DNA of 44,653 nt from Pseudomarimonas arenosa. Its GTDB lineage: Bacteria > Pseudomonadota > Gammaproteobacteria > Xanthomonadales > Xanthomonadaceae. A program made the translations under genes and the position numbers. The stretch spans positions 1-44,653 of the forward strand of contig NZ_JACYTR010000038.1 of NCBI RefSeq assembly GCF_014841215.1, given 5' to 3'. Shown here piece after piece: positions 1 to 7,815 of the stretch (the first letter of the stretch is position 1; each line of letters opens with the position of its first letter). The notes beneath the pieces were generated by a model. That model made no database searches, had not been told where the DNA came from, and saw nothing but the letters and a program-made list of their open reading frames with translations.

Positions 1-33
1 CCGCAGACGCCCGCACAAGTCACCTGCGCACAC

Positions 34-224
34 TGTCAAAGATCTCGCGAATTCGGCCTCAGCGCCTCTTCGCTTTCCGTCGAACGTTTCGTCCAACCGA
101 GCCGCACATCTTACACCGTTTTCTAAGTCCGTCAACATCTTTTTTCGAACTTTTCTTCCCGGCCCGTAGACGGCGACGCGTCCAGCGGAGCCGCCCATTA
201 TGCACAGGTGTGCCGACGTTGAAA
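34..224 (-). promoter_or_regulatory. Tandem promoters and boxA-like site of a probable rRNA operon reading leftward
   Basis: Read on the minus strand there are two promoter-like pairs. The upstream one has TTTCAA (219-224), a 16-bp spacer and CATAAT (197-202). The downstream one has TTGACG (130-135), a 16-bp spacer and TAAGAT (108-113), preceded by A-rich DNA resembling an UP element (about 136-165). Both -10 boxes are followed by a GC-rich discriminator containing GCGGCTC. Further down, 34-45 reads AGATCTTTGACA, close to the boxA antitermination element of rRNA leaders. Tandem promoters with GC-rich discriminators and a boxA are typical of rrn operons. The 16S gene itself would lie beyond position 1, so the operon is inferred. 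Confidence 0.65.
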
Positions 225-229
225 AGGGG

Positions 230-1441
230 TTATTCGGAAATTAGTCGGATTCGCTTGAAGGTACGCTTGCCGACCTGAAGCACGCCTTCGATACCCGGAA
301 GGAATTCACGCTGCGGGTCTTCAACTACTTCGCCATCGAACCGCACCGCGCGTTCCTTAACCTTTCGATTCCCTTCGCTATTGCTGCCAACCAGTCCGGA
401 TCGCGCCAGCAGGGCGGCAATGCGCAACCCTTCAGCGGGCACAGCGACATCATCCAGCGGCAGCCTGTCGGCACTGCCCTGCCCCTTGACTACGGCCAGC
501 CAGCCAGCAACGGCCACTTCGGCAGCGTCGGCGCCCTGGAAGCGCGCCGCCAGCTCTCGCGCCAATTGCAGCTTGGCATCGCGCGGATTGAGCTGCCCGG
601 CATCAACTTCGCGCTTCATCTCGGCGAGGCGCTCGAGCGATACATCGAAACTTAGCAACTCGTACCATCGCCACATCAGGGCATCGTCGATTTTCATTGT
701 CTTGCTGACGATTTCGACAGCGGGCTCGGCGATACCTATGTAGTTGCCGAGTGACTTGCTCATCTTGTTGACGCCGTCAATGCCCTCCAGCAACGGCATG
801 GTCAGGACGATCTGCGGCGACTGACCCTCGGCTTCCTGTAGCGCCCGGCCCATCAGCAGATTGAATTTCTGATCGGTGCCACCCAGTTCGACGTCGACCT
901 TCAGGGCGACCGAATCCCAGCCCTGAACCAGCGGATAGAGGAATTCGTGGATAGCGATCGGCTGTTGTCCAGCGAAGCGCTTGGAAAAATCGTCGCGCTC
1001 CAGCATTCGAGCCACCGTGTGCCGCGCCGCCAACTTGATCATACCGGCGGCGTCCATCTGGCCGAACCATTCCGAGTTGAAGCGCACCTCGGTCTTTTCG
1101 CGATCCAGCACCTTGAACACCTGGGCGGCATAGGTTTCGGCATTGGCGGCGATTTGCTCCCGGCTGAGTGGCTTGCGGGTCGCGTTCTTGCCGGTCGGAT
1201 CACCGATCATGCCGGTGAAGTCGCCGATCAGGAAGATCACTTCATGGCCCAGATCCTGGAACTGGCGCATCTTGTTCAATAGAACGGTATGGCCGATATG
1301 CAGATCGGGAGCGGTGGGATCGAAGCCGGCCTTGATCCGCAGTGGCCGACCGAGTTTGAGCCGCGCTTCCAGCTCTTCCAACTTGAGAATCTCGTCGGCA
1401 CCGCGGCCAATGAGTTGCAATGCGAAATCGATCTCAGCCAC
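230..1441 (-). CDS. tyrS: Tyrosyl-tRNA synthetase
   Basis: Cytoplasmic class I aminoacyl-tRNA synthetase charging tRNA-Tyr. The 403-residue protein has the usual length. The HIGH signature is at residues 48-51 (DLHIGHT) and KMSKS at 226-230, with the tyrosine-site region [11 protein letters not shown] before it. The C-terminal portion (about 335-400) looks like the S4 RNA-binding domain used by this enzyme. The start gives [10 protein letters not shown]. Divergent from the M23 peptidase gene, with a 7-bp GC hairpin (1478-1494) in the likely leader. The gene runs toward the putative rRNA promoters, with no clear terminator between. Identity is secure. Confidence 0.97.
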   Translation of the reverse strand: MAEIDFALQLIGRGADEILKLEELEARLKLGRPLRIKAGFDPTAPDLHIGHTVLLNKMRQFQDLGHEVIFLIGDFTGMIGDPTGKNATRKPLSREQIAANAETYAAQVFKVLDREKTEVRFNSEWFGQMDAAGMIKLAARHTVARMLERDDFSKRFAGQQPIAIHEFLYPLVQGWDSVALKVDVELGGTDQKFNLLMGRALQEAEGQSPQIVLTMPLLEGIDGVNKMSKSLGNYIGIAEPAVEIVSKTMKIDDALMWRWYELLSFDVSLERLAEMKREVDAGQLNPRDAKLQLARELAARFQGADAAEVAVAGWLAVVKGQGSADRLPLDDVAVPAEGLRIAALLARSGLVGSNSEGNRKVKERAVRFDGEVVEDPQREFLPGIEGVLQVGKRTFKRIRLISE

Positions 1442-1607
1442 GGGCCACCTTGGTGTGCTATCTGGAAAGACAAATCAGGCGGCCCTTGGCCGCCCGTGCG
1501 TTAACCTTACGTTAAATGGACGGACAAAAAAAGCCTGAAATAACAAAGGTTTGACCGAACCTTCTCAGGCCGACTATCGTACCCCGAGTTTTTGCCGGAA
1601 CTGCTGT

Positions 1608-2957
1608 GTGACTGCAACCGCCACCAAGCCTCTGAAAATCACTTCCAGCAGCCTGGCCCAAGTCCGTCGTTGGCAGCGCGAGCATTGGCTATCAGCGGGA
1701 TTGATCGCCACCGCCGCCGCTGCCGTGCTGTCAATCGCCCCAGGCTTCTCGGCCACCGGCCCGCAGGCGATCGCTTCCGGCGTTTCCTCGAGCTGGCTGC
1801 AGCAGTCACTCGACTTGCCGCAGCCGATTCGTACCCTGCGAGCCGCAGCCGCTGCACCAACCACGTGGCAATCGGTGGTGGTCAAGCCCGGTCAAACCAT
1901 GGCTTCGGTATTCGAGTCGCTGAGCCTGTCGCGCCAATTGCTGCACCGGTTGTTGGAGCATCCGGGCGCCAAGCAGGCCTTGTCGCGTATTCGGCCCGGC
2001 GATCAGTTCGACTTCGAAATCGCCGATGGTGTGCTGCATGCCTTGAGATTTTCCAAGGACGAGGCCACCCGAGTGGTGCTTCGTTTGGCAGACGATCAGA
2101 GCATCAGCGAGAGCGTGCAAAGCCGACCGCTGGAACATCGGGTGCTGATGGCTTCGGGAAGCATTCAAGACTCTCTCTACAATGCGGCCGAATCGGCCGG
2201 CATGAGTACGGCATCGATTCTCGAGCTGGCCAAGGTGTTCGGTTACGACATCGACTTCGCCCAGGATTTGCGTGTCGGCGACGAGTTCCACGTGGTTTAC
2301 GAGGAGGTCTGGCGTGACGGCGAGCGACTGCGCTCGGGCGACATCCTGGCTGCCACCTTCGTCAATCAGGGCCGCCGTTTTCAGGTCTTCCGCTACGTAT
2401 TTGCCGATGGCCGCAGCGAGTACTACGACGGTGAGGGCCGGCCGACCAAGAAGAGCTTCCTGCGCATGCCGATTGAGTTCGCGCGGATCAGCTCACGCTT
2501 CAGTTCGGCACGCAAGCATCCGATCCTGGGGCGTACCCGAGCACACCGTGGCGTCGACTACGCCGCCGGCACCGGCACACCGATCATGTCGGCTGGCGAG
2601 GGCAAGATTCAGTTCGCCGGCTGGAAGAACGGCTACGGCCGCACTGTCATCGTGCAGCACGGCGACAACATCACCACCCTCTATGGTCACATGTCGAAAT
2701 TTGGCCAGTATCGGACTGGCCAACGGGTCCGGCAGGGCGACGTGATTGGCTATGTCGGGATGACCGGACTGGCCAGCGGCCCACACCTTCACTATGAGTT
2801 CCGTGTGGGCGGCGTACATCGTGACCCGCTGAAGGTCACCCTGCCCAAACCACAGCCTTTGCCGGCGAGCGAATTCGGTCGATTCCGTTTGCAGACCGAG
2901 CCGCTGGTGGCGCAACTGGCCCTGCGCGAAAGCAATCAGCGCGTGGCCACACGCTAG
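1608..2957 (+). CDS. M23-family peptidoglycan endopeptidase (MepM-like)
   Basis: Predicted envelope-anchored metallopeptidase that cuts peptidoglycan cross-links. A membrane anchor or signal near the N-terminus (SAGLIATAAAAVLSIAPG) is followed by an OapA/LysM-like segment and a C-terminal M23 (LytM) domain. Zinc ligands are visible: HRGVD (His313, Asp317) and HLHYE (His393, His395), numbered from the GTG at 1608. No residue is missing, so it should be active. The frame stays open to a TTG at 1551, adding 19 residues with two Cys; I prefer GTG 1608 because it leaves a short basic N-region before the hydrophobic stretch, but the ribosome site is weak for both. It is followed after 4 bp by anmK, another cell-wall gene. 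Confidence 0.9.
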   Translation: MTATATKPLKITSSSLAQVRRWQREHWLSAGLIATAAAAVLSIAPGFSATGPQAIASGVSSSWLQQSLDLPQPIRTLRAAAAAPTTWQSVVVKPGQTMASVFESLSLSRQLLHRLLEHPGAKQALSRIRPGDQFDFEIADGVLHALRFSKDEATRVVLRLADDQSISESVQSRPLEHRVLMASGSIQDSLYNAAESAGMSTASILELAKVFGYDIDFAQDLRVGDEFHVVYEEVWRDGERLRSGDILAATFVNQGRRFQVFRYVFADGRSEYYDGEGRPTKKSFLRMPIEFARISSRFSSARKHPILGRTRAHRGVDYAAGTGTPIMSAGEGKIQFAGWKNGYGRTVIVQHGDNITTLYGHMSKFGQYRTGQRVRQGDVIGYVGMTGLASGPHLHYEFRVGGVHRDPLKVTLPKPQPLPASEFGRFRLQTEPLVAQLALRESNQRVATR

Positions 2958-2961
2958 ACGC

Positions 2962-4071
2962 ATGCACAGCCAGGCGGCATGGATCGGCCTGATCTCAGGC
3001 ACCAGTGCCGATGGCATCGATGCGGTACTCGTCAGGTTCAAACCCGAACCTGAGGTACTGGCCGCCAGAACGTTTGCCTATCCGGCTGAATTGCAGGGGC
3101 AATTGGTGCGATGCGGCCAGAGCGATGTATCGCTGAAGCTGTCCGAGTTCGCCGAACTGGATCACCGTGTCGGGCTGGCTTTCGCCGAAGCTGCCGAAAG
3201 CATACTGGCCGCAGCGCAACAGCAGCAGGTGTCGGTGGCGGCCATCGGCTCACATGGTCAGACCTTGCGACATCGGCCGCAGCCGCCATTTCCTTTCAGC
3301 CTGCAGATTGGCGACCCCAATCTGATTGCCGAGCGTTGCCGCCTTCCGGTGGTAGCCGATTTCCGCCGACGCGACATGGCCGCTGGGGGACAAGGCGCCC
3401 CGCTGCTACCGGTGCTGCATGCCGCCCTGCTCGGTTCCAGCGACGAAGATCGCGCCGTGCTCAATCTGGGAGGAATTGCCAATCTGACCTTGTTGAGTAC
3501 CAATGCACCGGTGCAGGGATTCGACACCGGGCCAGCCAACGCGCTGATGGATGCCTGGTGTCAACGCACGTGGCAAACCTCGGCGGACCTGGGTGGCGAA
3601 CGGGCGCAACGGGGCCAACCCGAGCCCCAGACACTGCGCGTCCTGATGGCCGATCCCTGGTTCGAACGTGCCGCGCCAAAGAGCAGTGGGCGCGACCAGT
3701 TCCATCTGAATTGGGCTCTTGATCGTGCGCCGCAGCTGACCCAGATCAGCGCCGAAGACGCCCTGGCGACCTTACTGCAGCTCAGCGTCGAGTCGATTGC
3801 CGAAGCACTGCAACGCCAGCAACCCAGTTGCCAGCGCTTGATCGCCTGCGGCGGCGGCGTGCGCAACCCAGTGCTGATGCAGCGTTTGGCCATGCGACTA
3901 CCGCAATTGCAGGTGGAGTCCACTGCGGCGCATGGCATTGACCCTGACTTTGTCGAAGCGATCGGCTTTGCCTGGTTGGCCCAGGCAACGGTCGAGGGCC
4001 GTGCCGGCAACTTGCCTTCAGTGACCGGCGCCCGCGGCCCGCGCGTGCTGGGAGCGGTCTACCCGGCCTGA
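2962..4071 (+). CDS. anmK: Anhydro-N-acetylmuramic acid kinase
   Basis: Cytoplasmic kinase that opens and phosphorylates 1,6-anhydroMurNAc to MurNAc-6-phosphate during cell-wall recycling. The 369-residue length is normal. N-terminal GLISGTSADGIDAVL is the family's phosphate-binding loop. GFDTGPANALMDAW and the GGGVRNP motif near residue 295 belong to the ASKHA-type ATP fold. The ATG lies 4 bp after the M23 stop, so the two are probably cotranscribed. Its last 13 bp overlap the end of the convergent ampG-like gene. Placement between an endopeptidase and a muropeptide permease supports the role. Confidence 0.95.
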   Translation: MHSQAAWIGLISGTSADGIDAVLVRFKPEPEVLAARTFAYPAELQGQLVRCGQSDVSLKLSEFAELDHRVGLAFAEAAESILAAAQQQQVSVAAIGSHGQTLRHRPQPPFPFSLQIGDPNLIAERCRLPVVADFRRRDMAAGGQGAPLLPVLHAALLGSSDEDRAVLNLGGIANLTLLSTNAPVQGFDTGPANALMDAWCQRTWQTSADLGGERAQRGQPEPQTLRVLMADPWFERAAPKSSGRDQFHLNWALDRAPQLTQISAEDALATLLQLSVESIAEALQRQQPSCQRLIACGGGVRNPVLMQRLAMRLPQLQVESTAAHGIDPDFVEAIGFAWLAQATVEGRAGNLPSVTGARGPRVLGAVYPA

Positions 4072-5390
4072 GCGGGTACCTCAGGCGGCCGCTGCCAAAC
4101 CAGGGCGACGCAGGCCAGCACGGCGGGAATCCCGATCAGGGCGGTGCCGACAAAGAACAGGGCATAGGCTTCGAACAGGCTGCGTCCCTGCGCCAGCCAT
4201 TCAACCACCGCCCCAGAGAAACCCTTGCCGACCTTGCCGATCAGGGCATAGAACGAACTCAGCAAGGCGTACTGGGTGGCGGTGTAGCCAATGCTGGTCA
4301 AACTCGACATGTAGGCAATCAACGCGATGCCGGCGAAACCGGCGGAGAAATTGTCGATGACCATGGCCGCCGTGAAAACGGCGAGGTCGACACCACTGAG
4401 GGCAAGCCAGGCATAGGCCAGATTCGAGGCCGGCCCGAGGACAGCGCCAATCAACAGTGTCTTGATGAAGCCCAGTCGCACCGCCAGCAATCCCGCGGCG
4501 GCGGTGCCCACCAGGGTGGCAATCAGACCAGCGCTGCCACGGATCGAACCGACCACCTCCTTGTGGAACCCAAGGTCGGCATACATTGGATTGGCCATCG
4601 GCCCCATCACGAAGTCGGCCAGCCGATACAGGCTGATCGTGGCGAGCATCAGCAGTGCCCATTGGCGGTGGCGGCGGAAGAAGGCAACGAACGGGCCGAT
4701 CAAGGCATCGAACAAACCGCGGCGAGTCCATAGCATCGGCTCACCGCGGTGCGCATCAATGCCGCCCGGTTCGCGCGCCTTCAACGCCGCAATCAGGCCG
4801 ATCGCCATCAGGGCGGCCATCAGCGCGTAGGACACCGACCAGCTCAGATAGGCGGCCAACACCAGGATCAGGGCATCGGTCAGCAGCAAGGCGGTGCGAT
4901 AACCGAGTTGATAGGCGGTGCTCAACAAGGCCAGCTCTTCGCTCGATTGCGCACTTTCGATGCGCCAGGCGTCAATCACGATGTCCTGAGTGGCCGATGC
5001 AAAGGCCGCGATCACCGCCAGCACGGCAAATGCGATCAGTCCGCCCTGCGGCTGCAGCCAAGCCATCCCCAGCAGACCGACGGCAACCAGGACCTGGGCC
5101 AGCACGATCCAGCCGCGGCGGCGTCCAAGACGTCGCCCCAGCCACGGTATGTCGGTCTTGTCGACGATCGGCGCCCAGAGCATCTTGGCCGAGTAGGCCA
5201 AACCGGCCCAGGATAGGAATCCGATGGTCGCCAGATCGATCTCAGCTTCGCGCAACCAGTAGCCCAGCGTGTTCCCGACCAACATGAAGGGCAGACCGGC
5301 GGCGAATCCGAAAGCCAGCATCACCGCGACCTTGGGTTGGCCCAGGGCGTTGAGAACCAGCTTCCAGCCCGGAGATCGTTCAGTCGACAT
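4059..5390 (-). CDS. ampG: AmpG-like muropeptide permease (MFS)
   Basis: Inner-membrane major facilitator transporter of 443 residues with about 12 hydrophobic segments. The N-terminal region (GFAAGLPFMLVGNTLGYWL, then FLSWAGLAYSAKMLWAPIVD and a basic GRRLGRRRGW loop) is typical of AmpG, which imports anhydromuropeptides. The substrate is inferred from this resemblance and from the facing anmK gene. The start codon overlaps the end of the exonuclease III gene by 11 bp, so translation is probably coupled with that gene. The 3' end overlaps anmK by 13 bp on the other strand with no room for separate terminators. Confidence 0.85.
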   Translation of the reverse strand: MSTERSPGWKLVLNALGQPKVAVMLAFGFAAGLPFMLVGNTLGYWLREAEIDLATIGFLSWAGLAYSAKMLWAPIVDKTDIPWLGRRLGRRRGWIVLAQVLVAVGLLGMAWLQPQGGLIAFAVLAVIAAFASATQDIVIDAWRIESAQSSEELALLSTAYQLGYRTALLLTDALILVLAAYLSWSVSYALMAALMAIGLIAALKAREPGGIDAHRGEPMLWTRRGLFDALIGPFVAFFRRHRQWALLMLATISLYRLADFVMGPMANPMYADLGFHKEVVGSIRGSAGLIATLVGTAAAGLLAVRLGFIKTLLIGAVLGPASNLAYAWLALSGVDLAVFTAAMVIDNFSAGFAGIALIAYMSSLTSIGYTATQYALLSSFYALIGKVGKGFSGAVVEWLAQGRSLFEAYALFFVGTALIGIPAVLACVALVWQRPPEVPAQAG

Positions 5391-6147
5391 AGCTCACCGT
5401 AAACGGCGCGTGGTCCGACAGCTTGGGCTCAGCTGCGATCGCGCAATCGCTCAGCCTTTCGGCCAGTCGCGGGCTGACAATCTGATAATCGATGCGCCAG
5501 CCGACATCCTTGGCCCGCGCAGCTCCGCGCTGCGACCACCAAGTGTAGTCCTGCCCATCTGGCCGAAGCTTGCGATAGCTGTCGACCCAGCCGCTATCGA
5601 GCAGATTGGCCAGCCAGGCGCGCTCCTCCGGCAGACAGCCGGAGTTTTTCTGGTTCGACTTCCAGTTCTTGATATCGCGTTCGGTGTGCACGATGTTCCA
5701 ATCGCCACACAGCACATAGTCTCGCCCGCTGGCGAGCCATTGGTCGAACAAGGGCCGAATCCAGTTCATTACTTCGAATTTAAAGTTCTGCCGCTCGTCG
5801 CCCGACGAGCCGGACGGCAGGTATAGCGAGACCACGCTGAGCTGGCCGAACCGCGCTTCGATGTAGCGACCTTCCTGATCGAACGGCTCCCAACCCAGGG
5901 TATCCAGAACCTGATCAGGCGGCTGGCGAGCATAGATGGCAACACCGCTGTAGCCACGCTTGCTCTGGGCATCACGGAAAAATCGCTGATAACCGGGCGG
6001 ACAGAACATCGGGTCCTGCAGTTGCTCGGTGCGGGCCTTGGTTTCCTGCACGCAGAGCAGATCGATGTCTTGTTCGGCAAACCAATCAAAGAAACCCTTG
6101 CTGGCGGCCGAACGCAATCCATTGGCGTTGAAAGAACAGATCCGCAT
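5380..6147 (-). CDS. xthA: Exodeoxyribonuclease III
   Basis: AP endonuclease/3'-5' exonuclease of base-excision repair, 255 residues. The catalytic set of the ExoIII/APE1 fold can be read: Asn7 in SFNANGLR, Glu35 in CVQETK, Tyr in SLYLPSG, Asp and Asn in CGDWNIVH, Asp in GWRIDY, and the terminal SDHAPF Asp-His pair. In pseudomonads the ExoIII-like protein encoded close to pyrE is Crc, an RNA-binding regulator that lost nuclease activity. The intact residues here argue for a true nuclease. It is upstream of, and overlaps, the ampG-like gene and is divergent from pyrE. Confidence 0.93.
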   Translation of the reverse strand: MRICSFNANGLRSAASKGFFDWFAEQDIDLLCVQETKARTEQLQDPMFCPPGYQRFFRDAQSKRGYSGVAIYARQPPDQVLDTLGWEPFDQEGRYIEARFGQLSVVSLYLPSGSSGDERQNFKFEVMNWIRPLFDQWLASGRDYVLCGDWNIVHTERDIKNWKSNQKNSGCLPEERAWLANLLDSGWVDSYRKLRPDGQDYTWWSQRGAARAKDVGWRIDYQIVSPRLAERLSDCAIAAEPKLSDHAPFTVSYVD

Positions 6148-6180
6148 CCTTGCATTCCGAGAGCAGCGAGCGAGGCGCTA

Positions 6181-6275
6181 GGGTGAAGCTTTCGCGCACC
6201 AAGGGCAATGGCGAACAGCGCGCCGCGGGCGGCCTAAGGCTGACAGCGCCGGTCTAAGCGCAGAGAGCTTCACCC
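6181..6275. repeat. Perfect 10-bp inverted repeat spanning the xthA-pyrE gap
   Basis: GGGTGAAGCT (6181-6190) and its exact reverse complement AGCTTCACCC (6266-6275) enclose 75 bp of GC-rich DNA. Beyond the perfect arms, the next bases pair partly (TTCGCG against CGCAGAG). The gap between the divergent genes is 223 bp and holds no open frame I would support. It could be a structured leader, a small RNA or a REP-type doublet; I cannot decide. Confidence 0.5.
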
Positions 6276-6370
6276 GAACACCGCATCCTGGCGCTCACGC
6301 CGATGGTTTCTGGAAGCCTGCTGATGGCCGCCTGCTAAGCTTGCGCCACCGGCTCGCTTCTACCGAAGTC

Positions 6371-7030
6371 ATGAACGAAACCATCAATTCTTCTTACCAG
6401 CAAACGTTCCTACGCTTGGCCGAACAGTGTCAGGCGCTGCGTTTCGGCGAATTCACCCTGAAGTCCGGCCGGCAATCGCCGTATTTCTTCAACGCCGGGC
6501 AGTTCACCAGCGGCGCCAGCTTGGCCGCCCTCGCCGCGTGTTATGTCGACGCCCTGGAAGACAGTGGACTGCACTACGACATGCTGTTTGGACCAGCCTA
6601 CAAGGGCATCCCGCTGGCCACCGCGGTGGCGGTGGAGCTGGCCCGGCGCGGCTCGGACGTGGCGCTTTGCTTCAACCGCAAAGAACCGAAGCACCATGGC
6701 GAAGGCGGTCAGCTGATCGGTGCACCGCTGAAAGGCAAGGTGCTGATCGTCGATGACGTGATCACGGCAGGAACGGCAGTGCGCGAAGCGGTGGGCTTGA
6801 TCCGCAATGCCGGCGCAGAGGTGTGCGGACTACTGATTGCCCTTGACCGTCAGGAACGCGGCACAACTGAACGCTCTGCGGCACAAGAGCTGAGTCTGGA
6901 GCAAGGAATTCCCGTGATCGCCGTCGCTCGCCTGCAGGACCTGCTGGCTTATACTGAACAACAGCCGCAGCTTGCGGGAATTCGCCCGGCGTTGCTGGCC
7001 TATCGTGCCCAGTTCGGCGTAGCGCAGTGA
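6371..7030 (+). CDS. pyrE: Orotate phosphoribosyltransferase
   Basis: Joins orotate and PRPP to make OMP, the fifth step of pyrimidine synthesis. The 219-residue product starting MNETINSS has the usual bacterial PyrE length; the frame extends 30 bp upstream to a TTG, which I reject. Landmarks: FTLKSGRQSPYFFNAG near residue 30, AYKGIPLA, the FNRKEPKHHGEGG flexible loop, and the PRPP-binding VLIVDDVITAGTA. It is divergent from xthA and sits 35 bp before the DUF4124 gene. Cytoplasmic. Confidence 0.96.
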   Translation: MNETINSSYQQTFLRLAEQCQALRFGEFTLKSGRQSPYFFNAGQFTSGASLAALAACYVDALEDSGLHYDMLFGPAYKGIPLATAVAVELARRGSDVALCFNRKEPKHHGEGGQLIGAPLKGKVLIVDDVITAGTAVREAVGLIRNAGAEVCGLLIALDRQERGTTERSAAQELSLEQGIPVIAVARLQDLLAYTEQQPQLAGIRPALLAYRAQFGVAQ

Positions 7031-7065
7031 GTGCTGGGCGATCTGACAACCGACCGGAGGCCGAG

Positions 7066-7692
7066 ATGAAGGCGTCAATTCTCACCCTCGCGGTGACCCT
7101 GGCATTGGCCGGCGTGTCAGCCGATGTGCATGCACAGAAGCTATACCGCTGGACCGACAAGGACGGCAAGGTTCATTACAGCGATCATGTGCCACCGGAC
7201 GCGGTTGAAAACGCCCGCGACGAGCTGAACAAGAGCGGCTTGAAGGTTGGCGAAGTCGACCGCGCACTGACGCCGGCCGAGCTGGAGGCACAGCGCAAGC
7301 AGCTCGAAGCTGAGGCGCTGGCCGCCAAGCAGCAAGCCGAGAAAGAACAGGCCGACTCGGTGCTGCTCAGTTCCTACGGCAGCGTCGAACAGCTGGACAA
7401 GGCCTACGCGGAACGCTTTGCCCTGATCGATCAGAGCATCGAGTCAGCACAGATTGGTATCAACAGCCAGGAAAAGAGTCTGGCCGAACTGCTGCAGCAC
7501 GCTGCCTCGCTGGAGCGCCAGGGCAAACCGGTGCCGGTCACCATCCAGAATTCGATCCAGCTGGCCAAGACGCAAGTCGGGCAACAACGCGAGTTTCTGC
7601 AGAAGCGTGTGGATGAAAAGGCTCTGTTGGCGACAGAATTCGAAGCCACCAAGCAACGCTACGTCGCGCTGCTGGAAAGCCGCGCCGAATAG
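7066..7692 (+). CDS. DUF4124 periplasmic protein
   Basis: Small exported protein of 208 residues, function unknown. The start is ATG 7066, set by a CGGAGG site 5 bp before it and by the signal peptide it creates (basic start, hydrophobic ILTLAVTLALAGVSA, cleavage near VHA-QK). The mature N-terminus KLYRWTDKDGKVHYSDHVPP is the DUF4124 signature, common in gammaproteobacteria. The rest is rich in Glu, Gln, Lys and Ala (about residues 75-200) and probably forms a long coiled coil. It follows pyrE on the same strand; no functional tie to pyrimidine synthesis is evident. Confidence 0.85.
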   Translation: MKASILTLAVTLALAGVSADVHAQKLYRWTDKDGKVHYSDHVPPDAVENARDELNKSGLKVGEVDRALTPAELEAQRKQLEAEALAAKQQAEKEQADSVLLSSYGSVEQLDKAYAERFALIDQSIESAQIGINSQEKSLAELLQHAASLERQGKPVPVTIQNSIQLAKTQVGQQREFLQKRVDEKALLATEFEATKQRYVALLESRAE

Positions 7693-7815
7693 TCTCTCGC
7701 ACCAACGGGGCCGCCCGGTGTCGCCAGCCGTGCTGCCCGGGACCAGAGCTGCTTGATTCGCGTGCAAGGGCGTTTAGCGGACGCACCTGCCGCCTTGCGC
7801 CTTGCCGCCCGCCTG

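Noticed and set aside
5380-6147. Crc-like catabolite regulator instead of exonuclease III
   Set aside because: The pyrE neighbourhood recalls Crc in pseudomonads, but all catalytic Asn, Glu, Asp and His positions of the nuclease are intact.
7693-7815. Terminator between the convergent DUF4124 and phosphomannomutase genes
   Set aside because: GC-rich stretches are present but no stem longer than about 5 bp with a T-run was found.
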